A DNA stretch of 64,000 bases from Azolla caroliniana (GCA_043228905.1 JBHGNT010000003.1:16678001-16742000); one strand, 5' to 3'; counted from the first letter of the stretch, positions 1 through 10,376 are shown. Made by a program: numbers and translations. The notes: generated by a model not told the origin, from the sequence alone.

Positions 1-466
1 GAGGTTTCAAGATCTACAATCAAAACATGTGGTTTTCGGATTGCTGAAATTTAGTGGCCGGAAAGCTCAAATTTGTGAAGCTTGCCAGCTAGAGAAGCAA
101 CACCGACTTCCATTCCCCAACGAGTGAAACCGTAGCGGGAATAAGCTTGACCTAATACATTCAGATGTATGGGGACTGACACTAAATGTTAATATTGGCG
201 GGAGTCGATATTTTGTCTCCTTCATCGACGACTACAGTTGGCATATGTGGATCTATCTCATTTAGAAGAAAAGTGAGGTCTTCAACTATTTCCAGAACCT
301 GCAAAGTCTTGTCGAACGGGAAATGGAAAGGAAGATCAAGTGCCTGCGGTCGAATGGCTGAAAACAATACTTTTACGGCCAATTCAACAGTTATCTACAA
401 CAGAAGGGAATTCAAAGAGAATTCAGTTGGTCTATTGGTCTATTGGCATGCTAAGCTAACACAAGC
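1..466 (+). pseudogene. Degenerate Ty1/copia integrase fragment
   Basis: Conceptual translation around 150-260 gives a broken integrase core: LDLIHSDVWG, then an SRYFVSFIDDYS-like stretch. A further piece near 380-440 reads like the YLQQKGIQREFS segment that precedes the catalytic Glu of copia integrases. Several stops and at least one frame change separate these pieces. The wording differs from the family A copia elements further on, so this is a different and older copia lineage. It ends where the Copia-1 LTR begins and is most simply the DNA Copia-1 inserted into. No LTR of its own is in view. Confidence 0.7.
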
Positions 467-1004
467 TATTGGGAAAGATGTCTCTCCGGATGAGAAGAGA
501 AGTACCGTGTTGGTCAGTATCTTGGCCGAGGCCGAAACCGAAATCGAAATCGAAAACCGAAATCGTTTCGGAAGACTATAATTGAAAATAGTCTAAAATG
601 CCCCGCGTGGGCTATACTTGTAAATAGCCAAAAAGTTGCTTTTGTTTCTAAGAAACTAGGGCAAACTTTAGTAAGGGAGTAGTTGATCATGATTGAAAAG
701 TCAGAATGAGGTAGTAACTGCCTTTGTAACCATGAGTAAGAGAGTGAGAATGTAACTTTGTAGCCGTCTATTAGACGAAGGAGAACTCAAGGTTATTGCC
801 TCCGAGTTCTGTATCTGTACTTCCTCTCTACTATAGTGATCTGTTTTCTCGGGGTTTGTGGACCCCTGTGGTTTTTCCCATTTCGGGTTTTCCACATAAA
901 ATATCGGTGTCTCTGTGTCATCACATTTTTTTCTGTGTACTAGTTCTTGGCTTCTGCACACTACCACGAATGTGTAACCGGTTGTGGCCGATCGATTCCT
1001 AACA
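467..1004 (+). repeat. Copia-1 5' LTR
   Basis: It begins TATTGGGAAAGATGTCTCTC, a mutated form of the TGTTGGGAGACAGGTCCCTC start of Copia-2, and ends AACA three bases before the primer site. It keeps the family A hairpin GGCTATACTTGTAAATAGCC at 610-629 and the GGGCAA box near 659. The TATA region has decayed to GTTTCTAAGAAAC at 644-656. The family A gtttTCCACgTAAA segment is recognisable at 890-900. Confidence 0.75.
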
Positions 1005-1007
1005 AAG

Positions 1008-1019
1008 TGGTATCAGAGT
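1008..1019 (+). other. Copia-1 primer-binding site
   Basis: TGGTATCAGAGT differs by one base from the complement of the plant initiator Met-tRNA 3' end (TGGTATCAGAGC). It starts three bases after the LTR end. Confidence 0.85.
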
Positions 1020-1020
1020 G

Positions 1021-2583
1021 ATGGAAGACTCGTTCGGCATCATGTTTAAGCTAACCGGCTCCAACTACTTAGTGTGGAAGTCGAAGATGAGAGACATGCT
1101 CGTATGCAAAGACCTCTGGTTGTCAGTGTGCAGTTTGGAGATAAAAGATTAGACAAGATCGATGCAGCGACTTGGGAAGCGTTGCATCTGAAGGCGGTTG
1201 CATATATAAGGTGTTTTATAGACATGAGTCTATACAACAACTTCGGCGAAGAAACAGAAGCAGACGTTCTTCAGAAGAAGATCAATGTCATGTTTGAAAA
1301 CAAGAACGCCATGAATCGAGTCTTAGTATTTTGAAAAATTGTGAGGCTCCGGTGTCAAGATGGCTCCACTATGGTGGAGCACATGAATGACTTCCAAGGA
1401 TTGATGAACCAAACCACCTCTCTAGAAGTACCGCTGGCCGACGAGGTATTAACATTACTGTTCTTGGGATCCCTCTGGTAGTTGGGAGACGCTCGTTGTC
1501 ACTTTGGGCAACGCCGGGCTGGAAGGGAAGCATCTATCCCTAGAGTAGGTGAAGTGAAGCTTGCTGAATAAAGAAGCTCGCCGGAAGGACTGTGAGTCCA
1601 AGACCAACCAGAAGGCCTTAGTCATGGAAGGTGACATGATTCGGGGAAGAGGCTGAAATCAAAGTCCCTAGAACTGAGATAAGTCGGGGACCAGTCGTAT
1701 TCGAGGGGGAGGCCCAAGTGCTTCTATTGTGGGAAGCGAGAGCACTTCCAAAAAAACTGCCGACACTTTCGAAAGGAGAAAGGCGGAGTTGATAGGGTAG
1801 AGCTGAAGAAAATCCCGGACAGAAAGAACACCTCAGCAATCGCCACGAGTGAGGAGGAGTTGTTGCTCATCAGATAGCAAAACGAAGTGAATCTCGCTGG
1901 CGAAGAATTGACATGGGTGGTCGATTCGGGTGTGTCATTCCACCTAACCCCTGACCAAAAGTGCTTCTCATCCTACAAAGTTGGAGATCTCGGATCCGTA
2001 AACTTGGGAAATGAAGGAGCATGCCGAATCGTCATCATTAGAGATGTGTGTTTCGAAACATCAACCAGGTGCAAACTTGTGTTGAGAGATGTACGACACG
2101 TTTCGGAGGTTCGATTGAACCTAATATTAGGCGGTCAGCTAGATGATAAAGGCTACAAGGGTAGCATCCGTAACGGTGTCATGAAGTTCTGCAAGGGAAG
2201 TCTGATCGTGGCTCGAGCCCGGAAAACCAGCACACTATACATAATGAATGCTTGAATATGCCGAGGGGAAGCAAACATGGCAGCTGACACAGTCGGTGAA
2301 CTGTGGCACATGATATTGTGCCATATGAGCCAAAGGGGATGTGAAAGCTTGTCGAGGACAACCTCATTCTGGAGGTGAAGAACGTGCAACTTGAGAAGTG
2401 CATTGATTGCTTGGCTGGCAAGTAGAATCGAGCATCTTTCCAAATGAGGCCCCTGATGCGGAAGAAAATGTCGTTGGAGCTCGTGCATACAGACGTATGC
2501 TATGTGGACATGAAATTGCATGGTGGTTCACAGTATTTTGTGACCTTCATTGATGACTGTAGCAGGAAGTTGTGGGCTTCCGT
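1021..2583 (+). pseudogene. Copia-1 gag, protease and N-terminal integrase, broken
   Basis: Gag starts at the ATG at 1021 (MEDSFGIMFKLTGSNY). A one-base insertion near 1130 shifts the frame before VQFGDKR, and a stop follows at 1332-1334. A CX2CX4HX4C zinc knuckle (CFYCGKREHFQKNC) lies near 1710-1760. The aspartic protease motif WVVDSGVSFHLT is near 1915-1950. The integrase zinc region and the LELVHTDVC core segment with FVTFIDDCSRK follow. Several further stops lie between 1334 and 2250. Translation stops matching the family at 2583, where the gypsy-type LTR is inserted. The remainder continues at 8715. It is clearly non-functional. Confidence 0.85.
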
Positions 2584-3187
2584 TGTCATGAAGATTTTCA
2601 GCAATGATATGAAAATTGTGAGGAACATACAAAATCGAGTGTGGTTCTTTACACACAATATGAAACAATAATAGTAAAGATAATATTTTAGATTATTTTA
2701 ATATCTTGGTACGAAAAGATGGATGTCTTCAAGAGCTTCCGAATGTACTTTACTACATTTGAAACGGACAACTAAATGTCAAGTTATGTGAATGTGAAGT
2801 TTGAGAAGAAGAAGAGAAAAACAAAACTATGAGATATCCCATATAGATAAGACAAATCAGGATCCCACAGTATATAAGCAGAGCTAGAACTTATTACTTT
2901 TTGTCTATGTGTGAAGCACAGAATGTTCTTGGGCTAAACTGTGGCTTAACTACTCGTAATGGTTTTGGAGGACCGGATCGGATGGACAGCGATGAAACTG
3001 GAACCGGAACCGAAACCGAAACTGGACCGGCAGACGGCGTCGAACTGGAACCGGACGAGGACGGCAACCGAACCGGCACCGGCGGACGGCGGCGAACTAG
3101 AACCAGACAAGGACAACAACCAAACCGGCACCAGAACCGGACCGGATAGACCGGATCATCGGGTTGGATGCGGACCGGATGAACCAG
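2584..3187 (+). repeat. Left part of a gypsy-type LTR inserted in Copia-1
   Basis: This non-coding DNA starts TGTCATGAAGA exactly where the Copia-1 integrase breaks, which resembles the TGTCGTGAAGA start of the gypsy LTRs here. A TATATAAG box lies near 2872. From 2960 the sequence is dense in ACCGG/ACCGAA and includes a 52-bp unit repeated twice (3026 and 3078). TR-GAG begins at 3188. I read 2584-3187 and 8042-8714 as the two halves of one solo LTR of about 1.28 kb. A pair of truncated LTRs is the alternative. Possible eroded TSD: tccgt on the left, attgt on the right. Confidence 0.5.
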
Positions 3188-3794
3188 TGTCGTGAAGAAT
3201 TTCGGCCATAGGCGAAAACCGGGAAACATTGGCTACATTGGTGGGGTGCAGCGTGTGTATGCACCCATGTACATTTAGTGTGAATATCGAGGGCGCCTTT
3301 ATGGCGCCAAAGAGTAGTCAAGTCGGGACAGATGATCCCATGTAAGTCGGGATTTGTCCCGCATTGTAATGCCTCCCTTTCCTTGTTCTATAAAAGGGAG
3401 GGAACGCCCTTTGTAAAAGGGTTTCCCATTTTGCATTAGAGGGTATACCGTTAGGTTTAGAGTTAGCTTCTTCTTCTTCTTCTCCTTCGTGTTCGCTTAG
3501 GGTTTGTTGCAGCTCATCTCCTGTGCAAGACCTCGCTCGGCGCGACGAGCCCGAGAGCTCCCCGACGCCGGCTTGGCAGCAGATGACCACTGTAACCTAC
3601 CTCGGTCCGGCTCGAAGCTGGGAATGTATTCTTCTTATATATATATATATATGTATGTTTGTCTGTGTATATTCACGTCGTTGTTGGCGTCGGGTGCTCA
3701 CCCCTTTCCTGCGTTTCCTGTACATAAGGGCGTGAGTCGGGTCAGGCTGTGTGTGCGCGTGTGTGCATGTGTGTGCGTGAGTCGGTGTTAAGCA

Positions 3795-3828
<34 letters not shown>

Positions 3829-3968
3829 CTCTCTCCCTTCGGTTGCTTCCGGTGTGTTTCTGAGATGCCCCAGAAGCAGTGAAGCACGACTTCCTACGCT
3901 CCATCCCTCTCTAGTCCAAGGCCCCCATGGTCCCGCCTTTCTCCACGCACGCGCGTAACAACGCGACA
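3188..3968 (+). repeat. TR-GAG 5' LTR
   Basis: It begins TGTCGTGAAGAATTTCGG and ends ACAACGCGACA. Upstream of and at the TATA box is a series of five inverted repeats: GGGTGCA/TGCACCC (3244-3266), GGCGCC/GGCGCC (3292-3308), CGGGA/TCCCG (about 3347-3360), CCTCCCTTT/AAAGGGAGG (3372-3401) and CCCTTT/AAAGGG (3407-3421). Downstream are a TTC/TCT tract near 3467, an AT microsatellite near 3640 and a long (CT)n run at 3798-3826. Confidence 0.88.
3372..3401 (+). promoter_or_regulatory. TATA box inside an inverted repeat (TR-GAG LTR)
   Basis: Nine-base arms CCTCCCTTT (3372-3380) and AAAGGGAGG (3393-3401) enclose a 12-base loop. TATAAAA at 3389-3395 straddles the loop and the 3' arm. The same structure recurs in the 3' LTR at 7441-7470. 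Confidence 0.7.
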
Positions 3969-3972
3969 TATT

Positions 3973-3990
3973 TGGTGAACCCGACGTTAA
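3973..3990 (+). other. TR-GAG primer-binding site, probably tRNA-Trp
   Basis: TGGTGAACCCGACGTTAA starts five bases after the LTR end. It is complementary to a tRNA ending ACGTCGGGTTCACCA, which as I recall it is the 3' end of plant tRNA-Trp. Gypsy-2 and Gypsy-4 use the same site. Confidence 0.65.
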
Positions 3991-4034
3991 AGGCGGCAAG
4001 GGAGGATGGAGTCGGAAGACGACGACCTTGCGAG

Positions 4035-5408
4035 ATGGTGGCCGGAGTGGTGTTGGAGTCGGCACGAGTAGTGATGAGGCGAGAAGCAGCGCAACAAGCG
4101 GTTGGGCGAGTGGTTGAAAGAGTTGGTTGTTTCAACTGGGACTTTGTCCCATCTAACTTGGAAGCCTACAACGCGGGAATGGAGGAGCGTGGCGTAGACG
4201 AGGCGTTGAGGCTGGAGTTCTTCTGTCGGGTCGTGGCTGTCCGGATGCATGCGGAAATAAAGGAGCTCCGTGAGGCTCATAGTTCGTGGGAGGCCTTCGA
4301 AGAGGCGCTCCTGAAGGCATACGGAGGATGGCGGAAGAGCCGGGGACGACACGACTTTGACCAGTGGGTGGCATCGGCAAAGACCTACCGGGGCGCGACC
4401 AAGGCGTTCCGAGAGTTCGAGCGACGGCTTGCTCGGCTCCCGGAGCGGGAACAAGGTTTGGTGGGGGCGGACAAAATCCTTTTGTTCGTCAGGTCGATCG
4501 ACCGAGCGGAACGGGAAGCCATCGGGATTGAGCTCGAAGACGATGATGGAGCGAATGGGCTTACGGAGGACTGGTCGAAGGTCGGAAGGGTGTGCCAAAG
4601 GCTAGACAACGAGCAAGCCGAGAAGGCTAAGAGGAAGGTACGCGATGGCGTGCCATCACAGCGGGAAGAGGCCGAACGGCAAAGAGAGTCGGCAAGGGTC
4701 GGCATTGGGGCCAGGATTGCGGAGGCGTACGCAGCGCTCAAAGCGATGCTCGAGGAAGAGGGGGGATCGAGGCCAGAAGCTGAGATCGAGGAGACGGACT
4801 TGCCCCACGCGACGGCGGAAGATCGGTACCACGGTACCACGGGAGAGGGTGCGGGACGAGCCACCCTCTCGACATGCGGAGAAAGATCGACCGAGGACGA
4901 GGTCGAGGACGGTGAGGCGGCGATCGCCGATTCGAGCGGACATGAGGGAGGTTGGGCACGGAGGCCCGAAGCATCGAGCGGGGAGAAGACGGGCGGTGGT
5001 GCCGCGACCTTACGCACACCGGGCCTACAGACTCCGGCAACCGGCCCGAGAGCCGGTGTGAGACCTAGAGTGACGGGCGTTGGCGGCGGCAAGGCGGGCG
5101 ACCACGACTGCGACGATGTGGGAGAGGGTGCGGAGAGAGCGACCCTCTCGACTTGCGGAGATAGAACGGCCAAGGACGAGGCCGAGATACAGATCGTGGA
5201 ACCAGAACGTTGGGACCAACGGTTTCGGGCGTGTCAGCCTGAGATCCCGGTCATTGGAGAAGCAAGCCCAGACGGGGCTTGCGCGATCAGTAAGAAGACC
5301 ACCGCCGACCACGAAGAGTCGGGGGCTACGGAGAAGGGCATAAAACGGATGAGTGATTCTTTGTGTCTTCCCACACTTGATCCCAAGACGATGGCAGTCG
5401 GGCCCTAG
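4035..5408 (+). CDS. Gag-like protein of the TR-GAG element
   Basis: The open frame runs from the first ATG after the primer site (4035, MVAGVVLESARVV) to the stop at 5406-5408, about 457 codons. The frame is also open upstream into the LTR, but a start there would precede the primer site. Residues about 1-190 are capsid-like and helical. They contain a SSWEAFEEALLKAYG segment and an FREFERRLARLPEREQGLVG segment that match the gag of Gypsy-3 and Gypsy-4 in layout. After about residue 215 the protein becomes a low-complexity, Gly/Glu/Arg-rich tail, because the frame runs into the repeated GC-rich modules. No zinc knuckle and no protease are seen. The likely role is particle assembly around its own RNA, using enzymes supplied in trans. 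It could still be expressed. Confidence 0.7.
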   Translation: MVAGVVLESARVVMRREAAQQAVGRVVERVGCFNWDFVPSNLEAYNAGMEERGVDEALRLEFFCRVVAVRMHAEIKELREAHSSWEAFEEALLKAYGGWRKSRGRHDFDQWVASAKTYRGATKAFREFERRLARLPEREQGLVGADKILLFVRSIDRAEREAIGIELEDDDGANGLTEDWSKVGRVCQRLDNEQAEKAKRKVRDGVPSQREEAERQRESARVGIGARIAEAYAALKAMLEEEGGSRPEAEIEETDLPHATAEDRYHGTTGEGAGRATLSTCGERSTEDEVEDGEAAIADSSGHEGGWARRPEASSGEKTGGGAATLRTPGLQTPATGPRAGVRPRVTGVGGGKAGDHDCDDVGEGAERATLSTCGDRTAKDEAEIQIVEPERWDQRFRACQPEIPVIGEASPDGACAISKKTTADHEESGATEKGIKRMSDSLCLPTLDPKTMAVGP

Positions 5409-6895
5409 TACCCACGTGAGTCCCAAGCGGAGGAAGGCGGCGGCGGAGGGCCAAGAATCACCGGCGAGACGATATGGGGAAGGAGCGGACAAAAGCCCAC
5501 GGACCCGATTCCGGAGAACTCGGCATTCGGGCCCGTATGCCCATGTAAGACCGAGGAGATGGATGGCAGTATCGAGGAGTCCTGGAAACGGCCTGCGAGG
5601 AGGTCGAGGACGGACGCGGCACGAGGAGATTGGCCTTCCGATACGGGTAGAGCGTAATCCGGCTGTGGATCGTTCGATCGGGGCCAGAGTCGGCATGAAA
5701 GTGCCGATACGGAAGGGGGTGCGGGACGAGCCGCCCTCTTTTACATGGGGAGAAAGACCGACCGGGCGAAGGTCGAGATTAAGAAGGCGAAGGGCGGTCG
5801 ACGGAGGATCCTTCACACCGGTTCTAGAGACTTCGGCAGTCGGCAACGGGGTCGACGTAAGACCAAGATACTGACGGTGGCGGCGAGGTGACGAAGACAA
5901 TGGGCGTAAGGAAGTCCGGTCCTACGGGATCCCCACACCGGTTCCAGAGACTCCGGCAGTTCGGCCAACGTGGCAACGTGAGACCGAGGGAGAAGGACAG
6001 TGGCGGCTGGAAACGGGACCCGACTACGCGGAAGACACGAGGAGAGTCCGGGAGGGACTCAAACAAAAGGCACCCAAATTTCGGCAAGCATAGAAACGGA
6101 GTCCGGTCCTATGGGACCCTCACACTGATCCGGAGACTCCGGTAGTTCGGCCAACGTGGCAACGTGAGACCGAGGGAGAAGGACGGTGGCGGCAAGGAAC
6201 GGGACCCGACGACATGAGGTTCGGAAGGAGCCGGTAGGGGCAAACGCGAGGAGGTGTGTCAGGCCGGAAAGGCACACCTAGAACAGAACAAGAGTCTCGC
6301 AAATGGCCATCGCGGGCCGGATCGAAGCGTGACTACGGGACGGTGTTCGGCGCGGGCGGGGCCGAATGAAGGAAGCGGAAGACGGCACAAGGGAGGTGCC
6401 AAGAACGAAGTGACAAGTGCCTAGTCGACTGCACAAGATCGGAATCAGGATGGCAACAGAGGTCGGAGGAGGATCCTCCACACTCGCTCCGTAGATCTCG
6501 GTAGCTCCGTCGAAGTAACGAAGACTGACACGGCAAGCCGGGGTGACAAGCTGGTGGGGGCGAGGGGACGACGGCAAGAGGAAGACTCAGGACCTATTGC
6601 AGCAGCACGAGGATGGGAAGGGCCAAGCGGGCTACTACGGGGTGTTCCTCGGATGCAAATGACACCGGTATGCGGGTGAACAGCGATGCACGATCTGGCC
6701 GGAAAAGGGGCCGACGAGGAGTGCAACACGGGCAGTGCCAAACAACGGACTAGGGTATGTGGCACACGGAGGTGCCGGAGCGGGAAGGCGAGCGCGGAGA
6801 AGGCCGGAAAGGAATCCTCCACATCGTTCCGGAGACCATGGCGGATCGAGCCGACGCGGTAATGTAAGACCATGGAGAAGGAAGGTGGGGGCGGA
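5013..6895 (+). repeat. Interspersed module of about 80 bp filling the TR-GAG interior
   Basis: Eight or so related copies start near 5013, 5372, 5497, 5812, 5932, 6119, 6477 and 6814. Each reads roughly CACACC, GGTTCCGGAGACTCCGGCAG, TCGGCCAACGTGG, AACGTGAGACCGAGG, then a GGTGGCGGC tail. They are separated by 40-300 bp of unrelated GC-rich DNA. A second motif, GAGAGGGTG...CACCCTCTC (a hairpin), recurs near 4848, 5128 and 5727. After 5408 no frame encodes a recognisable protein. Confidence 0.7.
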
Positions 6896-7240
6896 AGGAC
6901 GACGGCGACGCGAAACACCATCGGGACATCACGATTCGACAACGGAGGCCAAGCGGGCTGCCACGGGCATTCCTCAAGCGGAGGACATCGGGCATACGAC
7001 GGGAAGCGGGGCGTTCATACAGCCGAACAAGGGCCAACGGAAGAACGCGTGCTACGGAGATCGCGACTGAGGACCCATCGACGGGTCGAACGAGCCTACG
7101 GGGAGGCGAGCGTGAAGGAAGACTCGAAGCCTACGGATCAAACCGGCAGCGAGCAGAGATGCGGATCATGGGAGACCAGTTTCTCACCGGCCGAAATCTC
7201 TCACCCTTCAACCAGATTGGCACATACCGGTGGACGTGCA

Positions 7241-7256
7241 GTTAGGTGGGGGCGGA
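7241..7256 (+). other. TR-GAG polypurine tract
   Basis: GTTAGGTGGGGGCGGA abuts the 3' LTR start at 7257. This is the expected position and composition for the plus-strand primer. Confidence 0.75.
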
Positions 7257-7701
7257 TGTCGTGAAGAATTTCGGCTATAGGCGAAAACCGGGAAACATTG
7301 GCTACATCGGCGGGGTGCAGCGTGTGTACGCACCCATGTACATTTAGTGTGAATATCGAGGGCGCCTTTATGGCGCCGAACAGTAGTCAAGTCGGGACAG
7401 ACGATCCCATGTAAGTCGGGATTTGTCCCGCATTGTAATGCCTCCCTTTCCTTGTTCTATAAAAGGGAGGGAACGCCCTTTGTAAAAGGGTTGCCCATTT
7501 TGCATTAGAGGGTATACCGTTAGGTTTAGAGTTAGCTTCTTCTTCTTCTTCTCCTTCGTGTTCGCTTAGGGTTTGCTGCAGCTCATCTCCTGTGCAAGAC
7601 CCCGCTCGGCGCGACGAGCCTGAGAGCTCCCCGACGGCGGCTTGGCAGCAGACGACCACTGTAACCTACCTTGGTCCGGCTCAAAGCCGGGAATGTATTC
7701 T

Positions 7702-7732
<31 letters not shown>

Positions 7733-7861
7733 CGTTTGTCTGTGTATATTCACGTCGTTGTTGGCGTCGGGTGCTTACCCCTTTCCTGCGTTTCCTGTAC
7801 ATAAGGGCGTGAGTCGGGTCGGGTTGTGTGTGCGTGTGTGTGCGTGATTCGGTGTTAAGCA

Positions 7862-7901
<40 letters not shown>

Positions 7902-8041
7902 CTCTCTCCCTTCGGTTGCTTCCGGTGTGCTTCTGAGATGCCCTAGAAGCAGTGAAGCACGACTTCCTACGCTCCATCCCTCTCTAGTCCAAGATCCCCG
8001 TGGTCCCACCTTTCTCCACGCACGCGCGTAACAACGCGACA
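7257..8041 (+). repeat. TR-GAG 3' LTR
   Basis: It is collinear with 3188-3968, including all five inverted repeats (TATA repeat at 7441-7470), the AT microsatellite and the (CT)n run at about 7865-7900. It ends GCGACA at 8041. Confidence 0.88.
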
Positions 8042-8714
8042 CCGGATAGATGGATCGATCAGATAGGTTGATCACGAAGATTTTAGTGTGAAAGAACAAA
8101 ATCATCTAGACTAAAAAAACCTAGTAAAAATCTGTATACAAAAGGATGCAAGCAAGGCTTGAACCTTGCACCTTCAAGTTAGGAGGTAGTAAACTTACCA
8201 CTAAGCCAAGTCATTTCTTAAATGTTTTTTCTATCATTATACTTTTACATCTAAATTCTCATATTAGAGCGTTATTGAGTGACATGGTTATCATGCATCA
8301 CATGTAATGCATGAGCGCCAAATGGCAAACATGCATCACATGCATTCCATACATTGTATGCATGTCTTGTACCCTCACATGCATCATATGGATAGGGGCG
8401 TCTATAAAAGAGTGGATGAAAAAGATCAAAGGGAGCTAGGTATGAATCAAGAATTTAAGAAAAAAATTCGTTATCCAATTGATGATATATCTTGTTCCTC
8501 AAATCTAAAGTCAAGGGTTCAATCTTAATCTCTCTCTCCATTTCAATCTCTCTAAATCTAAAGTCAAGCGTTTTATCTTATCTCAATCTCTCTCTCTTTC
8601 AATCTCTCTTAAATACTTTCTCGCTAAATCTAGTGCAAACTTTGAATCCTTCCGGTCCAGAACCCCGGCGGTTCCGCCTCACGATCCGAACGTAGTGAGG
8701 GATTTTTCACGACA
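8042..8714 (+). repeat. Right part of the gypsy-type LTR inserted in Copia-1
   Basis: It ends TTTTTCACGACA at 8714, immediately before the Copia-1 integrase resumes. The segment 8640-8714 (TCCGGTCCAGAACCCC, GGCGGTTCCGCC, then CACGATCCGAACG) matches the 3' end of the Gypsy-3 and solo LTRs in the same orientation. An antisense tRNA-like unit lies at 8150-8212 and CT-rich tracts at 8520-8610. The TR-GAG insertion separates it from 2584-3187. Confidence 0.6.
8150..8212 (-). other. tRNA-like unit antisense within the LTR
   Basis: The reverse strand carries TGGCTTAGTGGTAAG (A-box/D-arm-like), then a T-arm GCAAG/CTTGC closed over GTTCAAGC (8152-8169; B-box-like GGTTCAAGCC). No paired acceptor stem is visible, so this is a tRNA-derived relic and not a tRNA gene. 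Equivalent units lie at 14193-14258 and 18505-18568. Confidence 0.5.
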
Positions 8715-10376
8715 TTGTGCTAAAGACGAAGGGTCAAGTGTTATCCGTCTTCAAAGAGTTCCAAGCGAGGGTCGAGAGAGAAACCGGCCGAAAACTGAAG
8801 GCAATCCGAGCGGACAATGGCGAAGAGTATCATGGACCGTTCAAGGAATATTGCCGAAATCAAGGAATCTGGCTCGAGTACATCGTGCCGAAGACGCCAG
8901 AGCTTAATGGATTGGCCGAGAGAATGAACCAGACCGTAATTGAAAGGGTCTGAAGTATGCTTGCACATGCTAAGTTACCGAAGACGTTCTAGGTTGAGGC
9001 GTGATAAACCGATCACCCTCAGTACACTTGGACGGTGATATTCCACAAAGGGTGTAGAGTGGCAAAGATATATTGTACCGACATTTGAGGGTGTTCGGCT
9101 ATCTTGCTTATGTGCATGTGGCAAAGGACTAGAGGGGGAAGTTGGACCCGAAATCTCGGCCATGGATATTTCTCGGCTACAGCAATGATGAATTTGGTTA
9201 TCGGCTATGGGACTTAGCCGAGAAGAAAGTGATTAGGAGCCGCGACATTGTCTTCATGGAGGAAAAGACAGTAGTCGACTAGGAGATTGAGAATAAGTCT
9301 CCAACTACCAAATCGAACCGAGTCGACGCTTAGCCGAATCAAGTAGAAGCCGATTCAATTGAAATCGAATCTGAGTCAGTCGGCCGAGTTAATACTCGGC
9401 AAAATCGAGAACTGATTGAAGAGCAAGGGGAAACAGCCGAACAAGGAACCAAATTCGAATTGGCTGAAGAAGTCGATGAAGAACCGACTGTGCCGAATGG
9501 AGGCCTAAGAGAAAGGAGGGGCCCCCAAAGATTTGTGGATGAAGAGCATGTACTGCTAACCGATGAAGGGGAGCCGGAAAGCTTTGAAGAAGCTAAGGAC
9601 GATACCCACAGCCGAAATTGGTTGAGTGCCATGCAAGAGGAGATGAATTCTTTTCATGAAAACCACACATATGAACTGACCGAACTGCCGAGAGGAAAGA
9701 AGGCACTTCATAATAAATGGGCATACAAGATGAAATTGAGAGATGGCGGGAATCCACCCAAGTACAAAGCATGAATCGTCGTGAGAGGCTTTCAACAGAA
9801 GAAGGGTGTCAATTTCAACGAAATATTTACGTCGGTCGTAAAGATGACATCAATTTGAACCATGTTGAGCATCGCAGTCAGCATGGACCTCCAAGTTGAA
9901 CAACTGGACATCAAGATTGCCTTTCTCCATGGAGCTTTGGAGGAAGAGATATGCATGCACCAGCCGGAAGGATTCGTGGAAAAAGGTAATGAAAGTCTGG
10001 TATGCCGATTGAGGAAGAGCTTGTACGGGTTGAAGCAAACTCCTCGGCAATGGTACCGAAAATTTGAATCCTTCATGATTGAAAACGGGTACCACAAAAC
10101 GCAGGCCAATCACTACGTATTTGTGAAGAAATTCGACGGAGGAGATTTCCTCATCCTCCTATTGTACGTGGACGACATGCTGATTGTCGGACGGGACCAT
10201 AAGAAGATCCAAGTGTTGAAGAAAGCCTTGAGCAGATCGTTCTCGATGAAGGATATGGGTCCTGCAGAACAAATCCTAGTGATGCACGTTGTTTGGGATC
10301 GAACATAAAAATTGTTGTGGCTATCACAAGAAAAAGACGTGACAAAGGTGCTCTAGAGATTCGGCATGGAAAGCGA
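8715..10376 (+). pseudogene. Copia-1 C-terminal integrase and RT, broken
   Basis: It resumes the Copia-1 integrase in register (QVLSVFKEFQARVERETGRK) with RADNGEEY and the PELNGLAERMN segment that holds the catalytic Glu, then a stop near 8951. A stretch with stops (8950-9460) covers the integrase C-terminus. RT follows: LLTDEGEPESFEEAKDD near 9550, LDIKIAFLHGALEEEI near 9905 and the catalytic LLYVDDMLIVGRD near 10160. Stops at 9772 and 10306 and other damage interrupt it. It ends at 10376, where Gypsy-2 is inserted, and RNase H continues at 17008. Confidence 0.85.

Larger units (their letters stand above)
3188..8041 (+). mobile_element. TR-GAG: gag-only non-autonomous gypsy-type element
   Basis: Two LTRs of about 783 bp (3188-3968 and 7257-8041) flank a primer site, one gag-like ORF, a long GC-rich repetitive non-coding interval and a polypurine tract. 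There is no protease, RT, RNase H or integrase in any frame. This matches the plant class called TR-GAG (terminal repeats plus GAG). The LTRs differ at roughly 25-30 positions by eye, mostly transitions. The flanks accag and accgg fit a 5-bp target duplication with one change. Its LTR ends, primer site and gag fold resemble those of Gypsy-2 and Gypsy-4, the likely enzyme donors. Confidence 0.8.

Noticed and set aside
2901-3229. ORFs rich in Thr/Gly/Arg in the 2.9-3.2 kb region
   Set aside because: They are translations of ACCGG/ACCGAA repeats with no start context or domain.
3927-4034. Upstream extension of the TR-GAG gag frame into the LTR
   Set aside because: It would start before the primer-binding site. 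The first ATG after the site is 4035.
4385-5900. Several 90-290-codon frames on the minus strand and in other frames across the TR-GAG interior
   Set aside because: GC-rich DNA is short of stops. The frames lack domains and follow the repeated module.
8150-8212. A functional tRNA gene
   Set aside because: The T-arm is good but no acceptor stem pairs and the anticodon arm is unclear. Called tRNA-like only.
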